From contig JBIOVI010000063.1 of assembly GCA_044867645.1 (NCBI GenBank), positions 7,122 to 71,121 on the forward strand: a stretch of DNA of 64,000 bases, given 5' to 3'. This document shows positions 22,695 to 30,952 of this stretch, piece after piece (the first letter of the stretch is position 1; each line of letters begins with the position of its first letter). The notes below the pieces were generated by a model. The model had not been told where the DNA came from. It made no database searches and was given only the letters and a program-made list of their open reading frames with translations. The translations under genes and the position numbers were made by a program. Origin of the DNA: VRUE01 sp044867645. GTDB taxonomy: Bacteria; Actinomycetota; Thermoleophilia; Solirubrobacterales; 70-9.

Positions 22695-23540
22695 CTAGCC
22701 GTCGAGATCGGCGAGGACCTGCAGCATCTCGGGTGAGAGTTTGCCGGAGCAGATCGGCTCCGCCCAGCCGGTCAGGGTCACGTCGAGATCGTCTGAGATC
22801 TCGACTTCGAGCTCGCCGCCATCGAGCTCGACGACGATCGGGCTGGATGCGCCGCCTAGAAAGGCAGTTACCGCAGCGCCGCTGGCGCCCGTCCCGGAGG
22901 AGAGCGTCTCCCCCACCCCTCGCTCGAAGATCCGTGCTCGGACGCGACTGCCGTCGATCTTCAGGAAGGAGACGTTGGTGCGGCTGGGGAACAGCTCGTG
23001 GCCTTCGATCCCCGGACCGATCTCAGCCAGGTCGAGCTCCGCCAGCGCGTCCCCAACGACGATCGCGCACTGCGGATTACCGATCGAGATGTGCTGGAAC
23101 TCCCACTTACGACCGGCGGCCGTCAGGGTGCCACTGCCGTCCGACCCACCCGACGGGAAGTCCTTTGAGGCAGTCGAGGCCCTGCCCATCTCGACCGAGC
23201 AGGTCCGCTCCGAGGTGATCGTCGGTGTAATCGGCCCGGCCGCGGTGCGGATGGCGAAGGTGTCGGCCTCGGTCCAACCGTGCCGTCGCAAGTAGAGGAT
23301 CGCCTCCCGCGCGCCGTTGCCCGAAAGCTCGGCCTCGCCGCCATCGGGATTGAAGATGCGCAGCTCGGCGACGAACGCGGGGTCATCGCTGCGCGACAGC
23401 AACAGCACTCCGTCGGAGCCGATGCCGAAGTGCGGGTCGCAGATCCGCTGCACCCGTGCAGGGCTCAAATCCCACGGCAGCTCGTCGGCCTCGACGATCA
23501 CGTAGTCGTTTCCCAGCGCCGTCCACTTCTCGAATCGCAT
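22695..23540 (-). CDS. dapF: DapF-fold diaminopimelate epimerase with both catalytic Cys replaced by Ser
   Basis: The 281-residue protein is clearly of the DapF family: FEKWTALGNDYVIVEA, CDPHFGIGSDGVLLL, IFNPDGGEAELSGNGAR, ISIGNPQCAIVV and ERGVGETLSSGTGASG. In active epimerases the two acid/base cysteines are in ECGNGAR and ETLACGTG. Here they are Ser73 (codon 23324-23322, TCG) and Ser215 (codon 22898-22896, TCC). Both codons need two base changes to become Cys, so a single sequencing error would not explain them. The neighbours dapL and miaA point to a housekeeping role. Either this lineage uses Ser in place of Cys, or the protein has a different activity. Confidence 0.85.
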   Translation of the reverse strand: MRFEKWTALGNDYVIVEADELPWDLSPARVQRICDPHFGIGSDGVLLLSRSDDPAFVAELRIFNPDGGEAELSGNGAREAILYLRRHGWTEADTFAIRTAAGPITPTITSERTCSVEMGRASTASKDFPSGGSDGSGTLTAAGRKWEFQHISIGNPQCAIVVGDALAELDLAEIGPGIEGHELFPSRTNVSFLKIDGSRVRARIFERGVGETLSSGTGASGAAVTAFLGGASSPIVVELDGGELEVEISDDLDVTLTGWAEPICSGKLSPEMLQVLADLDG

Positions 23541-23557
23541 CGCCGCACCCTACCCAG

Positions 23558-23605
23558 ACGTGCCGGGACTTAGAGGTCCATATGGGCGCTTAAGTCACGG
23601 CACGT
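23558..23605 (-). repeat. 15-bp hairpin between miaA and dapF
   Basis: acgtgccgggactta at 23558-23572 pairs with taagtcacggcacgt at 23591-23605 with one mismatch and an 18-base loop. The right arm contains the miaA stop codon (23595-23597). There is no T-run, so it could be a U-less terminator, which actinobacteria use, or a processing site between miaA and dapF. Confidence 0.6.
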
Positions 23606-24329
23606 CCAGCGTGGCAGCGATTTGGGTGGCCACCTCGACGTCTGAGCGGTCGGTGCGATCGATCCAGCGCAGGTTTGGGATCTTGCGCATCCAAGTGAGC
23701 TGGCGGCGGGCATAGTTGCGGGAACGCTTCTTCATCCGCTCGACGTCGCCGGCGAGCAACTCGTCGAAGCCGAGCGCCTTGCGCGCCGTACGCGACGGGC
23801 CCAGTGCCTCGGCCCTCCTGACCTCCTCGGCGGCTCCGCCGGAGACGATCGCCTCGGTCCGCGCGTCGATCCGCTCGTAGAGCTGGGCGCGGTCCATGTC
23901 CAGCCCGAAGATCGTCGTCGGCAGCCGGGTCTCGGACGACCAGAGCTCGGAGTCCTCAGACCCAGAGGGCACCTTTTCGAGCGACAGCTCGGCCACCGCC
24001 GCGCGCAGATACAGCCCGGTCCCCCCCACCACGATCGGTTGCCGCCCCGCCGCCAACGCCGCATCGATCTCCACGTGAGCCAATCGCATGTAGTCACCGA
24101 CGGAAAACGGCTGGGTAACGGAGACGAAGCCCACCAAGCGATGCTCAAGCCTGTCTCGCTCGGCTTCCGTTGCTACGCCCGTCAGCGCCTCGAGACCCTC
24201 GTAGACCTGCAGCGCATCGCACGAGATCGCAACCGGGTCCTCGCCCCGCTCCTTCAGCAGCGTGGCAAGCTCGATGGCGACCCCGGTCTTGCCGACACCG
24301 GTAGGCCCAAAGATCGCGACTACGCGCAT
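23595..24329 (-). CDS. miaA: tRNA dimethylallyltransferase
   Basis: The 244-residue protein has the P-loop FGPTGVGKTGVA, SCDALQVYEGLEALTG, QPFSVGDYMRLAH, VVGGTGLYLRA and the C-terminal RRQLTWMRK. It transfers a dimethylallyl group to A37 of tRNAs reading UNN codons, the step before MiaB. It is shorter than the common length of about 300, mainly because the insert domain after GGTGLYLRA is reduced. It is downstream of miaB on the same strand, with a structured repeat in between. Confidence 0.93.
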   Translation of the reverse strand: MRVVAIFGPTGVGKTGVAIELATLLKERGEDPVAISCDALQVYEGLEALTGVATEAERDRLEHRLVGFVSVTQPFSVGDYMRLAHVEIDAALAAGRQPIVVGGTGLYLRAAVAELSLEKVPSGSEDSELWSSETRLPTTIFGLDMDRAQLYERIDARTEAIVSGGAAEEVRRAEALGPSRTARKALGFDELLAGDVERMKKRSRNYARRQLTWMRKIPNLRWIDRTDRSDVEVATQIAATLDVP

Positions 24330-24361
24330 CGGAAATGTGGCTCAGGCGTTCCGTAATGGCC

Positions 24362-24463
24362 GTGTCGGGGCTGCCCCGAACGGCTTGTACTTTTTCGTCG
24401 TCGGGACCGTGGACGACTAATCCGAAACCACCGAAAAAGTTGAGTGAGGGGTTGCCCCGACAC
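24362..24463. repeat. Structured repeat, copy A (between miaB and miaA)
   Basis: An outer 10-bp stem (gtgtcggggc 24362-24371 with gccccgacac 24454-24463), continued by cccc/gggg, encloses an inner 9-bp stem (actttttcg 24389-24397 with cgaaaaagt 24432-24440). An apical 6-bp hairpin (gtcgtc 24397-24402, gacgac 24412-24417) partly competes with the inner stem at one base. The inner boxes cttgtactttttcg and ccaccgaaaaagttgagtg recur almost unchanged in copy B at 48155-48268, while outer arms and apical loops differ in sequence but stay self-complementary. No known repeat family is recognised. Confidence 0.7.
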
Positions 24464-24467
24464 CGCC

Positions 24468-25787
24468 CTAACCGACGCGACTGAGCAACAGCTCCGTCCC
24501 ACTGAGAGTCGTCGAAGTCGCGGCGTCGATCTGAACCGTGACGAACTCACCGGGCACCCCAGTTCCGTCGAAATTAACGGTCTTGTTATGCCTGGTACGC
24601 CCACGCAGCCGAGTCGGATCGGTCCTGCTGGGACCCTCGACCAGCACCTCGAGCTCGCGCCCGACGAACCGCTGCGCCCGCTCGGTAGCTCGCCGCTGGA
24701 CCAGCTCGACCAGCCGCTCCATCCGCTCGCGCTTGACCGGGTGCGACACCTGCTCTCCCATCGTCGCCGCCTCGGTTTCTCGCCGCGGCGAGAAGACGAA
24801 GGTGAAGGCGCCGTCGTAGCCGACCTCGTCGACTACCTCGAGCGTCTGCTCGAAGTCAGCCTCGGTCTCACTGGGAAAGCCGACGATGATGTCGGTCGTG
24901 ATCGCGCAGTCGGGGACGTGCTCGCGGATTAGCGAGACGCGGTCCATGTAGCGTCGGCGGTCGTAGGTGCGCCGCATCCGCTTGAGGATCGCGCTGGATC
25001 CCGATTGCAGTGGCAGATGGATGTGCTCGCAGAGCGAAGGCAGCTCGGCGTGGGCACGGATCACGTCCTCCTTCATGTCCTTCGGGTGCGGGCTGGTGTA
25101 GCGGACGCGGTCGATGCCGTCGATCGCGTCGATCTGAGCCAACAGCCCCGAGAAGCCGACCCGCGACTCCGCCGGCAGGTCGCGGCCGTAGCTGTTGACG
25201 TTCTGACCCAGCAGCGTCACCTCGCGCACTCCATCCGCGGCAAGGGACGTCGCCTCCGCGATCAGCTCCCCGGGATCGCGGCTCACCTCCCTGCCCCGAG
25301 TCGAGGGCACGATGCAGTAGGCGCACCTGCAATTGCAGCCTTGGGAGATCTGCAGCCAGCCCTGGAACTCGCGCTGCCGGCGCGCCGGCAGATGACCGGA
25401 GAAATCCTCGAACTCGAAATAGCCCTGCGCCGTCAAAGAGTCGGAGGTGAGGAACTCCGCGAGCTTGTGGATCTGACCCGGCCCGAAAGCGACGTCGACG
25501 AAGGGAAAGCGCTCGAAGACCTCCTCCTTGACCGACTGCGCCCAGCAGCCGCCGACCCCGACGACGCGCTCGGGGTCTTCGCCTTTCAGCCGCTTCGCCT
25601 CACCGAGGTGAGCGACAAACCGATTGTCGGCCGACTCGCGGATCGAGCAGGTGTTGAAGAGGATCAGATCGGCCTCGGCACGACTCGCCGCCTCCTCGTA
25701 GCCGAGCGACTCGAGCATGCCCTGCATGCGCTCGGAGTCGTGCACGTTCATCTGGCAGCCGAACGTGGTTACGTGGTAGGTGGGCAT
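24468..25787 (-). CDS. miaB: tRNA-2-methylthio-N6-dimethylallyladenosine synthase
   Basis: The 439-residue methylthiotransferase has three N-terminal cluster Cys (C11, C47, C81), the radical-SAM motif CNCRCAYC (C151, C155, C158), TLLGQNVNSYG, HLPLQSGSSAILKRM and a C-terminal TRAM domain. It adds the methylthio group to i6A37 in tRNA. The identity fits the downstream miaA. Confidence 0.95.
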   Translation of the reverse strand: MPTYHVTTFGCQMNVHDSERMQGMLESLGYEEAASRAEADLILFNTCSIRESADNRFVAHLGEAKRLKGEDPERVVGVGGCWAQSVKEEVFERFPFVDVAFGPGQIHKLAEFLTSDSLTAQGYFEFEDFSGHLPARRQREFQGWLQISQGCNCRCAYCIVPSTRGREVSRDPGELIAEATSLAADGVREVTLLGQNVNSYGRDLPAESRVGFSGLLAQIDAIDGIDRVRYTSPHPKDMKEDVIRAHAELPSLCEHIHLPLQSGSSAILKRMRRTYDRRRYMDRVSLIREHVPDCAITTDIIVGFPSETEADFEQTLEVVDEVGYDGAFTFVFSPRRETEAATMGEQVSHPVKRERMERLVELVQRRATERAQRFVGRELEVLVEGPSRTDPTRLRGRTRHNKTVNFDGTGVPGEFVTVQIDAATSTTLSGTELLLSRVG

Positions 25788-25834
25788 CCCCCTCAGGGTA
25801 CTGACGGTGCGAGATGCGACGGTTTGCAGCGTCC

Positions 25835-26455
25835 TCAGCGGATGGTGAGGGTGCCTTCCATGCCCGCTTCGGCATGGCCGGGCACGGTGCAGAGGAAGGT
25901 GTAGGTGCCCGGCGCGAGATCGGCGCTCACCGACGTCTTCCCTTCGGAAATCGTTTCCGAGACGGCGATCTGCTTGCCGCCTTGCTCGATCGCCACGTCG
26001 TGTTCGAGCGTTGCCGGATTGTCGAAGTCAATCGTCACCTTGCCGGGCTTGCTGCTCAGCGTCGTCGTGTCAAAGGCGATCTCGGTTGGGTCCGCCGCCA
26101 GCTGCAGGGTGCCGCCGGGGCCTTTCGAGGCCGCTTCGGGCTTCGGCATCCCGCTCGCCTCGCGCTTCGCCTCTCCCCCACCCTCGGTCTTGCCGGTCTC
26201 GGCGGGCGTCAACCCCTCCTCTTCGGTGAACTCCTGGCCGGCCTGCTCGAACTCGCTCGCTCTCGCCTCCTGCTCGTCCTTGCCGTTGAGAACGGCGAAC
26301 GTCGTCGCGGCGCCCACCAACGCGACGAACCAGAGCGCGACGAGTGGCGCCATCCGTCCCGGGAACCGCTCGAAACGCAGTCCCGCGAAACTCACCAGCA
26401 CCGCCGACACGGCGAGAGCCGCGCCGCAGACGTAAAAGATCGTGGCGTTATCCAT
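25835..26455 (-). CDS. Membrane-anchored cupredoxin
   Basis: The 206-residue protein has two membrane spans at the N-terminus (about 7-27 and 35-55), a charged linker rich in Glu/Lys and a C-terminal cupredoxin domain (about 110-206). The type 1 copper ligands are all visible: His in LEHDVAIE and Cys, His and Met in FLCTVPGHAEAGMEG. It probably carries electrons or binds copper at the outer face of the membrane. It lies downstream of rny, with a hairpin between them. Confidence 0.8.
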   Translation of the reverse strand: MDNATIFYVCGAALAVSAVLVSFAGLRFERFPGRMAPLVALWFVALVGAATTFAVLNGKDEQEARASEFEQAGQEFTEEEGLTPAETGKTEGGGEAKREASGMPKPEAASKGPGGTLQLAADPTEIAFDTTTLSSKPGKVTIDFDNPATLEHDVAIEQGGKQIAVSETISEGKTSVSADLAPGTYTFLCTVPGHAEAGMEGTLTIR

Positions 26456-26467
26456 GCGCGGCGGAAT

Positions 26468-26507
26468 CCTATCCAGTGAGGACGGCGGAGCGACGCCGGC
26501 GGATAGG
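26468..26507 (-). terminator. Hairpin downstream of rny (U-less terminator candidate)
   Basis: cctatcc 26468-26474 pairs with ggatagg 26501-26507, and inside it cggcg 26483-26487 pairs with cgccg 26494-26498. The structure fills the 54-base gap between the rny stop and the start of the cupredoxin gene. No T-run follows, so termination is a guess. Confidence 0.45.
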
Positions 26508-26509
26508 CG

Positions 26510-27841
26510 TCACCGGGCGTAATTCGTGGCGCGACTCTCGCGGATCACGGTGATCTTGATCTGGCCCGGATACTCGACCTCCCGCTCGATCGAGGTGGCG
26601 ATCTCGTACGAGATCAGCGCCGCCCGCTCGTCGTCCACCTCGCCGGGGTCGACCATCACCCGGATCTCGCGCCCGGCCTGCATCGCGTGGACCTTTTCGA
26701 CCCCGGGATGACGGGAGGCCAGTCCCTCGAGATCGCGCAGGCGGGTCACGTATCCCTCGAGCGTGTCGCCGCGAGCCCCCGGGCGAGCGCCGGAGACGGC
26801 GTCGGCAGCTTGCACGATCACGGCCTCGACCGTGCGTGGCTCGACCTCGTCGTGATGGGCCTCGATCGCATGTGACACGGCCTCGCTCTCGCCGTAGCGG
26901 CGGGCGAGCCGGGCCCCGGCCTTCGCGTGAGTGCCCTCGACCTCGTGGCTGACAGCCTTGCCGATGTCGTGCAGCAGCGCCGCCCGTCGCACCGTCTCCT
27001 CGCTGACACCCAGCTCCGCCGCGATCAGCGACGCCAGATGCGCGCACTCGACCAAGTGGCTGAGCACATTCTGCCCGTAGCTCGTACGGAACTGAAGTCT
27101 GCCGAGCAGCTGCGCCAGATGGGGGTGAAGTCCGCTTACCCGGGCCTCCAGCAAGGCTCGCTCGGCCTCCTCCGCGATCCGGCCGCCGATCTCTTCTCCA
27201 GCCTGGGCATAGGCTTCCTCGCAGCGAGCCGGATGGATGCGACCGTCGGAGACCAACCTCTCCAGCGTGATCCGGGCGATCTCCCTGCGCACCCCGTCGA
27301 AGCTCGAGATTCGCACCGCCCGCGGTGTGTCGTCGACAAGGATGTCGACCCCGGTGAGCTGCTCGAGGGTGTGGATGTTGCGCCCGTCCCGCCCGATGAT
27401 CCTGCCCTTCATCTCATTGTTCGGCAGGGGAACGAGCTGGGTCGTGCTTTCTATCGCATGGGCTCCCGCGAGACGCTGGGTCGCGGCGGCAAGGATTCCG
27501 CGAGCCCGGCGCTCGGTTGCGGTCCGTGTCTCCTCCTCGATCCGTCGCAGCACCAAGCCCGCCCGGCGACGGGCATCGACTTCCATCGCGCGGATCAGGG
27601 TTCGCCGCGCCTCGGCGGCGCTCAGCGAGGAGATCCGCTCCAGCTCCGCAAGCTGCCTGTTTTCGCCCTCGCCTAGCTCCGCCTCCCGGCAGTCCAAATC
27701 TCGCTCGCGAGCGTCAAGCGAGTCCCGGCGACGCTCCAGCTCATCTAGCTGGGCATCCAGCGCCTCCAGCCGGTCCAGCACCAAATCGGGCTTCGAACCG
27801 TTGCCGCGTGACGACATCCACGACGGCAGGCTGAGTTTCAT
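26510..27841 (-). CDS. rny: Ribonuclease Y, apparently without the N-terminal membrane anchor
   Basis: The 443-residue protein has a long charged coiled coil (about 20-110), a KH domain with NNEMKGRIIGRDGRNIHTLEQLTGVDILVDDTP, and an HD domain with LLHDIGKA and AHHDEVEP. The C-terminal part ends ITVIRESRATNYAR. RNase Y starts mRNA decay and is normally held at the membrane by an N-terminal span. Here the N-terminus MKLSLPSWMSSRGNGSKPD has none, so the enzyme would be soluble unless a partner recruits it. It is about 70 residues shorter than Bacillus RNase Y. Confidence 0.93.
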   Translation of the reverse strand: MKLSLPSWMSSRGNGSKPDLVLDRLEALDAQLDELERRRDSLDARERDLDCREAELGEGENRQLAELERISSLSAAEARRTLIRAMEVDARRRAGLVLRRIEEETRTATERRARGILAAATQRLAGAHAIESTTQLVPLPNNEMKGRIIGRDGRNIHTLEQLTGVDILVDDTPRAVRISSFDGVRREIARITLERLVSDGRIHPARCEEAYAQAGEEIGGRIAEEAERALLEARVSGLHPHLAQLLGRLQFRTSYGQNVLSHLVECAHLASLIAAELGVSEETVRRAALLHDIGKAVSHEVEGTHAKAGARLARRYGESEAVSHAIEAHHDEVEPRTVEAVIVQAADAVSGARPGARGDTLEGYVTRLRDLEGLASRHPGVEKVHAMQAGREIRVMVDPGEVDDERAALISYEIATSIEREVEYPGQIKITVIRESRATNYAR

Positions 27842-27892
27842 CTAAGCCAGATAGTACTCCCAGAGAACCGCTTGTCTAACCTAGGGCCGGCC

Positions 27893-28972
27893 TTAAGCAG
27901 CTTCTGCGACCGGCGGAGGAGTCTCTTGTGGGGCTTTTTCTGCGCCGATGCCGAGCGCTGCGCGGATCTTTGCCTCGATCTCGCTCGCGATCTCGGGATT
28001 GTCGACGAGGAACTGCTTGGCGTTGTTGCGTCCCTGGCCCAGCCGCGTCTCGCCGTAGGAGAAGAAAGACCCGGATTTCTGCACCAGATCGTGCTCGATC
28101 CCGAAGTCGATCAGTCCCCCCTCGCGGGAGATGCCGACCCCGTACTCGATGTCGAATTCGGCCTGTTTGAAGGGCGATGCGACCTTGTTCTTGACGACTT
28201 TGACCCGAACCCGGTTGCCGACCGCCTCGGTCCCTTCCTTGAGGGTCTCGATGCGGCGGATGTCGAGGCGCTGCGAGGAATAGAACTTCAGCGCCCGACC
28301 GCCCGGCTGGGTCTCGGGCGAGCCGAACTGGACCCCGACCTTTTCGCGGATCTGATTGGTGAAGAGGCAGACGGTGTTCGTCCGGTTGAGATTCCCGGCG
28401 AGTTTGCGCATCGCCTGCGACATCAGTCGCGCTTGGAGGCCGACGGTCGTGTCGCCGATCTGGCCATCCAGCTCGGCTTTCGGCGTCAGCGCCGCGACCG
28501 AGTCGATCGCGACGACGTCGACCGCGGCGGAGGCGATCAGCCGGTCGGCGATCTGCAGCGCCTGCTCGCCGTAGTCGGGCTGGGAGACCAGCAACTCGTC
28601 GGTGTCGACGCCGATCGCCCGTGCGTAGATCGGGTCGATCGAGTGCTCGGTGTCGATGAAGGCGCAGATCCCGCCACGACTCTGGGCCTCGGCGATGATG
28701 TGGTAGATCAGCGTCGTCTTTCCCGACGACTCCGGACCGAAGATCTCGACGATCCGCCCGCGCGGCACCCCGCCGATCCCCAGCGCGAGGTCGAGCGAGA
28801 GCGCCCCGGTCGGGATCGCTTCGATCGGGATTGCGCTGTCGGCGCCGAGGCGCATCAGCGCGCCCTGGCCGAAGTCCCGCTCGATCTGGGTCACCGCCGC
28901 CTCGAGCGCCGCGTCCTTCGCCTTGGCCTCCTTGGCCGAGGCATCCTTCAAAGCCGCTTTCTTGTCTGCCAT
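27893..28972 (-). CDS. recA: Recombinase RecA
   Basis: The 359-residue protein starts at ATG 28972, which follows a strong gaggtgat site; an upstream start in the same frame is rejected. It has the P-loop GPESSGKTTLIYH, the motif VDVVAIDSVAALTPKAELDGQ and loop L2 NLNRTNTVCLFTNQIREKVGVQFGSPE. The product forms ATP-dependent filaments on ssDNA for recombination and SOS induction. The C-terminal tail is Pro/Glu-rich. Confidence 0.97.
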   Translation of the reverse strand: MADKKAALKDASAKEAKAKDAALEAAVTQIERDFGQGALMRLGADSAIPIEAIPTGALSLDLALGIGGVPRGRIVEIFGPESSGKTTLIYHIIAEAQSRGGICAFIDTEHSIDPIYARAIGVDTDELLVSQPDYGEQALQIADRLIASAAVDVVAIDSVAALTPKAELDGQIGDTTVGLQARLMSQAMRKLAGNLNRTNTVCLFTNQIREKVGVQFGSPETQPGGRALKFYSSQRLDIRRIETLKEGTEAVGNRVRVKVVKNKVASPFKQAEFDIEYGVGISREGGLIDFGIEHDLVQKSGSFFSYGETRLGQGRNNAKQFLVDNPEIASEIEAKIRAALGIGAEKAPQETPPPVAEAA

Positions 28973-28982
28973 CTCAATCACC

Positions 28983-29585
28983 TCACTGCCGCCCGCCTGT
29001 GGGCAGCTCGACTTGCGCCAGCGGGGTGTACTGCGCACCCTGCGGCTGGAGTTCAGAACGGTAGAGAGTCATCCGGCGGCAAACCGCAGGCTGCAGCAAT
29101 GCTTGCGGTAGCGCCCGAGGAGGTCGCGTGACGGACGCTGGACGCTTCGAGCCGCGTTCCTCGCGGCGCACCCTGGCCACCGTGACGTGCGGCCAGAACG
29201 GCCGCTTCTCCGGCTCGTAGAGGTGTGCTTCGATCAGCTTCTCCTCCACCACCGCCTGGAGCTTCGCCGCGGCGGGCGAGGCGACGGGGATCGCGAAGAG
29301 GCGCGGCCGGCCGCGCTCCGGTCGCGGCACCGGGTGCCCTAACTCCATCCTGGGCGCAGGCCCGGCGCTCCCCTCGACGATCCCCGCCAGTCGCGGGATC
29401 TCCTTCTCCGGCAGGTAGCCGAGAAACGCAAGGGTGATGTGAAGCGATGCGGGTGCAACCGGCCGTAGCGCCGGATCGACAAGCGCCTCATGCCCCCAGG
29501 CAACGATCTCCGTTCGCACCCGATCGGGCAGGTCGAGCGCAACGAACATCCGTGCCCGCGGACTCTTCAACCTCTCCTTCGCCAT
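28983..29585 (-). CDS. thpR: RNA 2',3'-cyclic phosphodiesterase
   Basis: The 200-residue protein from ATG 29585 has two HxTx motifs: HITL (49-52) and HVTV (133-136), the catalytic pair of the LigT/2H phosphoesterase family. It hydrolyses 2',3'-cyclic ends of RNA. Downstream is recA at 10 bases. The C-terminus holds the usual MTLYRSELQPQGAQYTPLA segment. Confidence 0.92.
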   Translation of the reverse strand: MAKERLKSPRARMFVALDLPDRVRTEIVAWGHEALVDPALRPVAPASLHITLAFLGYLPEKEIPRLAGIVEGSAGPAPRMELGHPVPRPERGRPRLFAIPVASPAAAKLQAVVEEKLIEAHLYEPEKRPFWPHVTVARVRREERGSKRPASVTRPPRALPQALLQPAVCRRMTLYRSELQPQGAQYTPLAQVELPTGGRQ

Positions 29586-29653
29586 GCGGCGGACGCTACG
29601 TGGCGGCGGCGCACGAGACAACGCGCGATCGCCAAAAATCTGTGCCGATTTCG

Positions 29654-30952
29654 CTACAGAGGTGCATCCTTGCCGCCGAGCAGGGTCCGCAGCAGGTGCA
29701 TCGCAACGAGGGCGGAGCGTTCGCGGATGTCCTCGCGCCCGCCCGGGATGACCGGATCGCGGGCGATGCTGGTGCCATCGGCAAGACGGGCGTCGAAGCA
29801 GACGTAACCGACCGGCTTCTCCTCGCTGCCCCCGTCGGGGCCGGCGATCCCGGTTATCGAGACGGCGACATCGGCCCCAAATCGCTCCAGCGCCCCCTGC
29901 GACATCGCAGCGGCAACCTCGGCCGAGACGGCACCGTGGCTTGCGATCAGCTCCGGGTCGACCCCCAGCAGCTCGGCCTTTGCCTCGTTCGAGTAGGCAA
30001 CGACGCTGCCGGCGAAGTAGGCCGAAGCCCCTGGCAGATCGGTGATCCGAGCCGCCAGCAGCCCTCCCGAGCAAGACTCGGCAAGACCCAGCTGGCGCCC
30101 CTGCAACAAGCGCGCGAGCTGCGAATCGACGGTCTCACCGTCGAGGCTGAACAGATGGCGGCTATGTCGGTCGGCAAGGCCGACTCGCACTGTCTCCGCG
30201 ACGGCCGCCGCCTCGGCTCGGTAGCGGACGTCGATCTCTATCTCGCCGCGGCGTAGGCAGGTGGTGATCTCCACCGCCGCCAGATCCGTCCCCTCGCCCT
30301 CGATCTCTCGCAGGCTCTTGGCGATCTCCGACTCCGGGATGCCGAACATCCTCACCGTGTAGGCAAGCAATGGCGTGGCGCGAGCCAGCACCGCCTGCAC
30401 CGGCCGCGACTCGATCGCCCGCGGCCACATCGGTTGCAGCTCCCGCGGCGGACCGGGCAGGACGATCGCGACCCGCTCGCCCGCCGGCACCACCAGCCCA
30501 GGCGCGGTTCCGACCGGATCGAGGGGCGCAGAGCCCTCGGGCACCATCGCCTGCTTGCGGTTGGCCACGCGCACCGCCTCCTCGTCGAAGCGGAAGCGCC
30601 GCGCGAAGCCACGCAGGATCGCCGCGATCTTCTCCTCCATCTCCTCGTCGAGCACCAGCTCCCGCCCGGCGAAGCGCGCGACGACCTCCGCCGTCAGGTC
30701 GTCGGCGGTCGGACCGAGACCGCCGGAGGTGACGATCAGATCCATCCCCTCGGAAGCCATGAAGCGCAGGGCGGACTCGAGATCGTCGGGCCGGTCGCCG
30801 ACGACCAGGATGTGGGCGACGTCGACGCCCAGCTCGGCCAGCCGTTCGGAGATCCAGGGCCCGTTGCGGTCGGCTATGCGGCCGGTCAAGACCTCGGTTC
30901 CCGTTACGACAATGCCCGCCCTAACAATGGCCGCCGCCCCCGGACCGCTCAT
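29654..30952 (-). CDS. cinA: CinA family protein (competence/damage-inducible)
   Basis: The protein has 432 residues; ATG 30952 overlaps the stop of the upstream gene (ATGA). The N-terminal MoCF-like domain contains GIVVTGTEVLTGRIADRNG and TSGGLGPTADDLT. The C-terminal domain contains LAESCSGGLLAARIT, YFAGSVVAYSNEAK and SITGIAGPDGGSEEKPVG, the nicotinamide mononucleotide deamidase part. Both halves are complete. It is in the usual context with recA and rny. Confidence 0.95.
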   Translation of the reverse strand: MSGPGAAAIVRAGIVVTGTEVLTGRIADRNGPWISERLAELGVDVAHILVVGDRPDDLESALRFMASEGMDLIVTSGGLGPTADDLTAEVVARFAGRELVLDEEMEEKIAAILRGFARRFRFDEEAVRVANRKQAMVPEGSAPLDPVGTAPGLVVPAGERVAIVLPGPPRELQPMWPRAIESRPVQAVLARATPLLAYTVRMFGIPESEIAKSLREIEGEGTDLAAVEITTCLRRGEIEIDVRYRAEAAAVAETVRVGLADRHSRHLFSLDGETVDSQLARLLQGRQLGLAESCSGGLLAARITDLPGASAYFAGSVVAYSNEAKAELLGVDPELIASHGAVSAEVAAAMSQGALERFGADVAVSITGIAGPDGGSEEKPVGYVCFDARLADGTSIARDPVIPGGREDIRERSALVAMHLLRTLLGGKDAPL

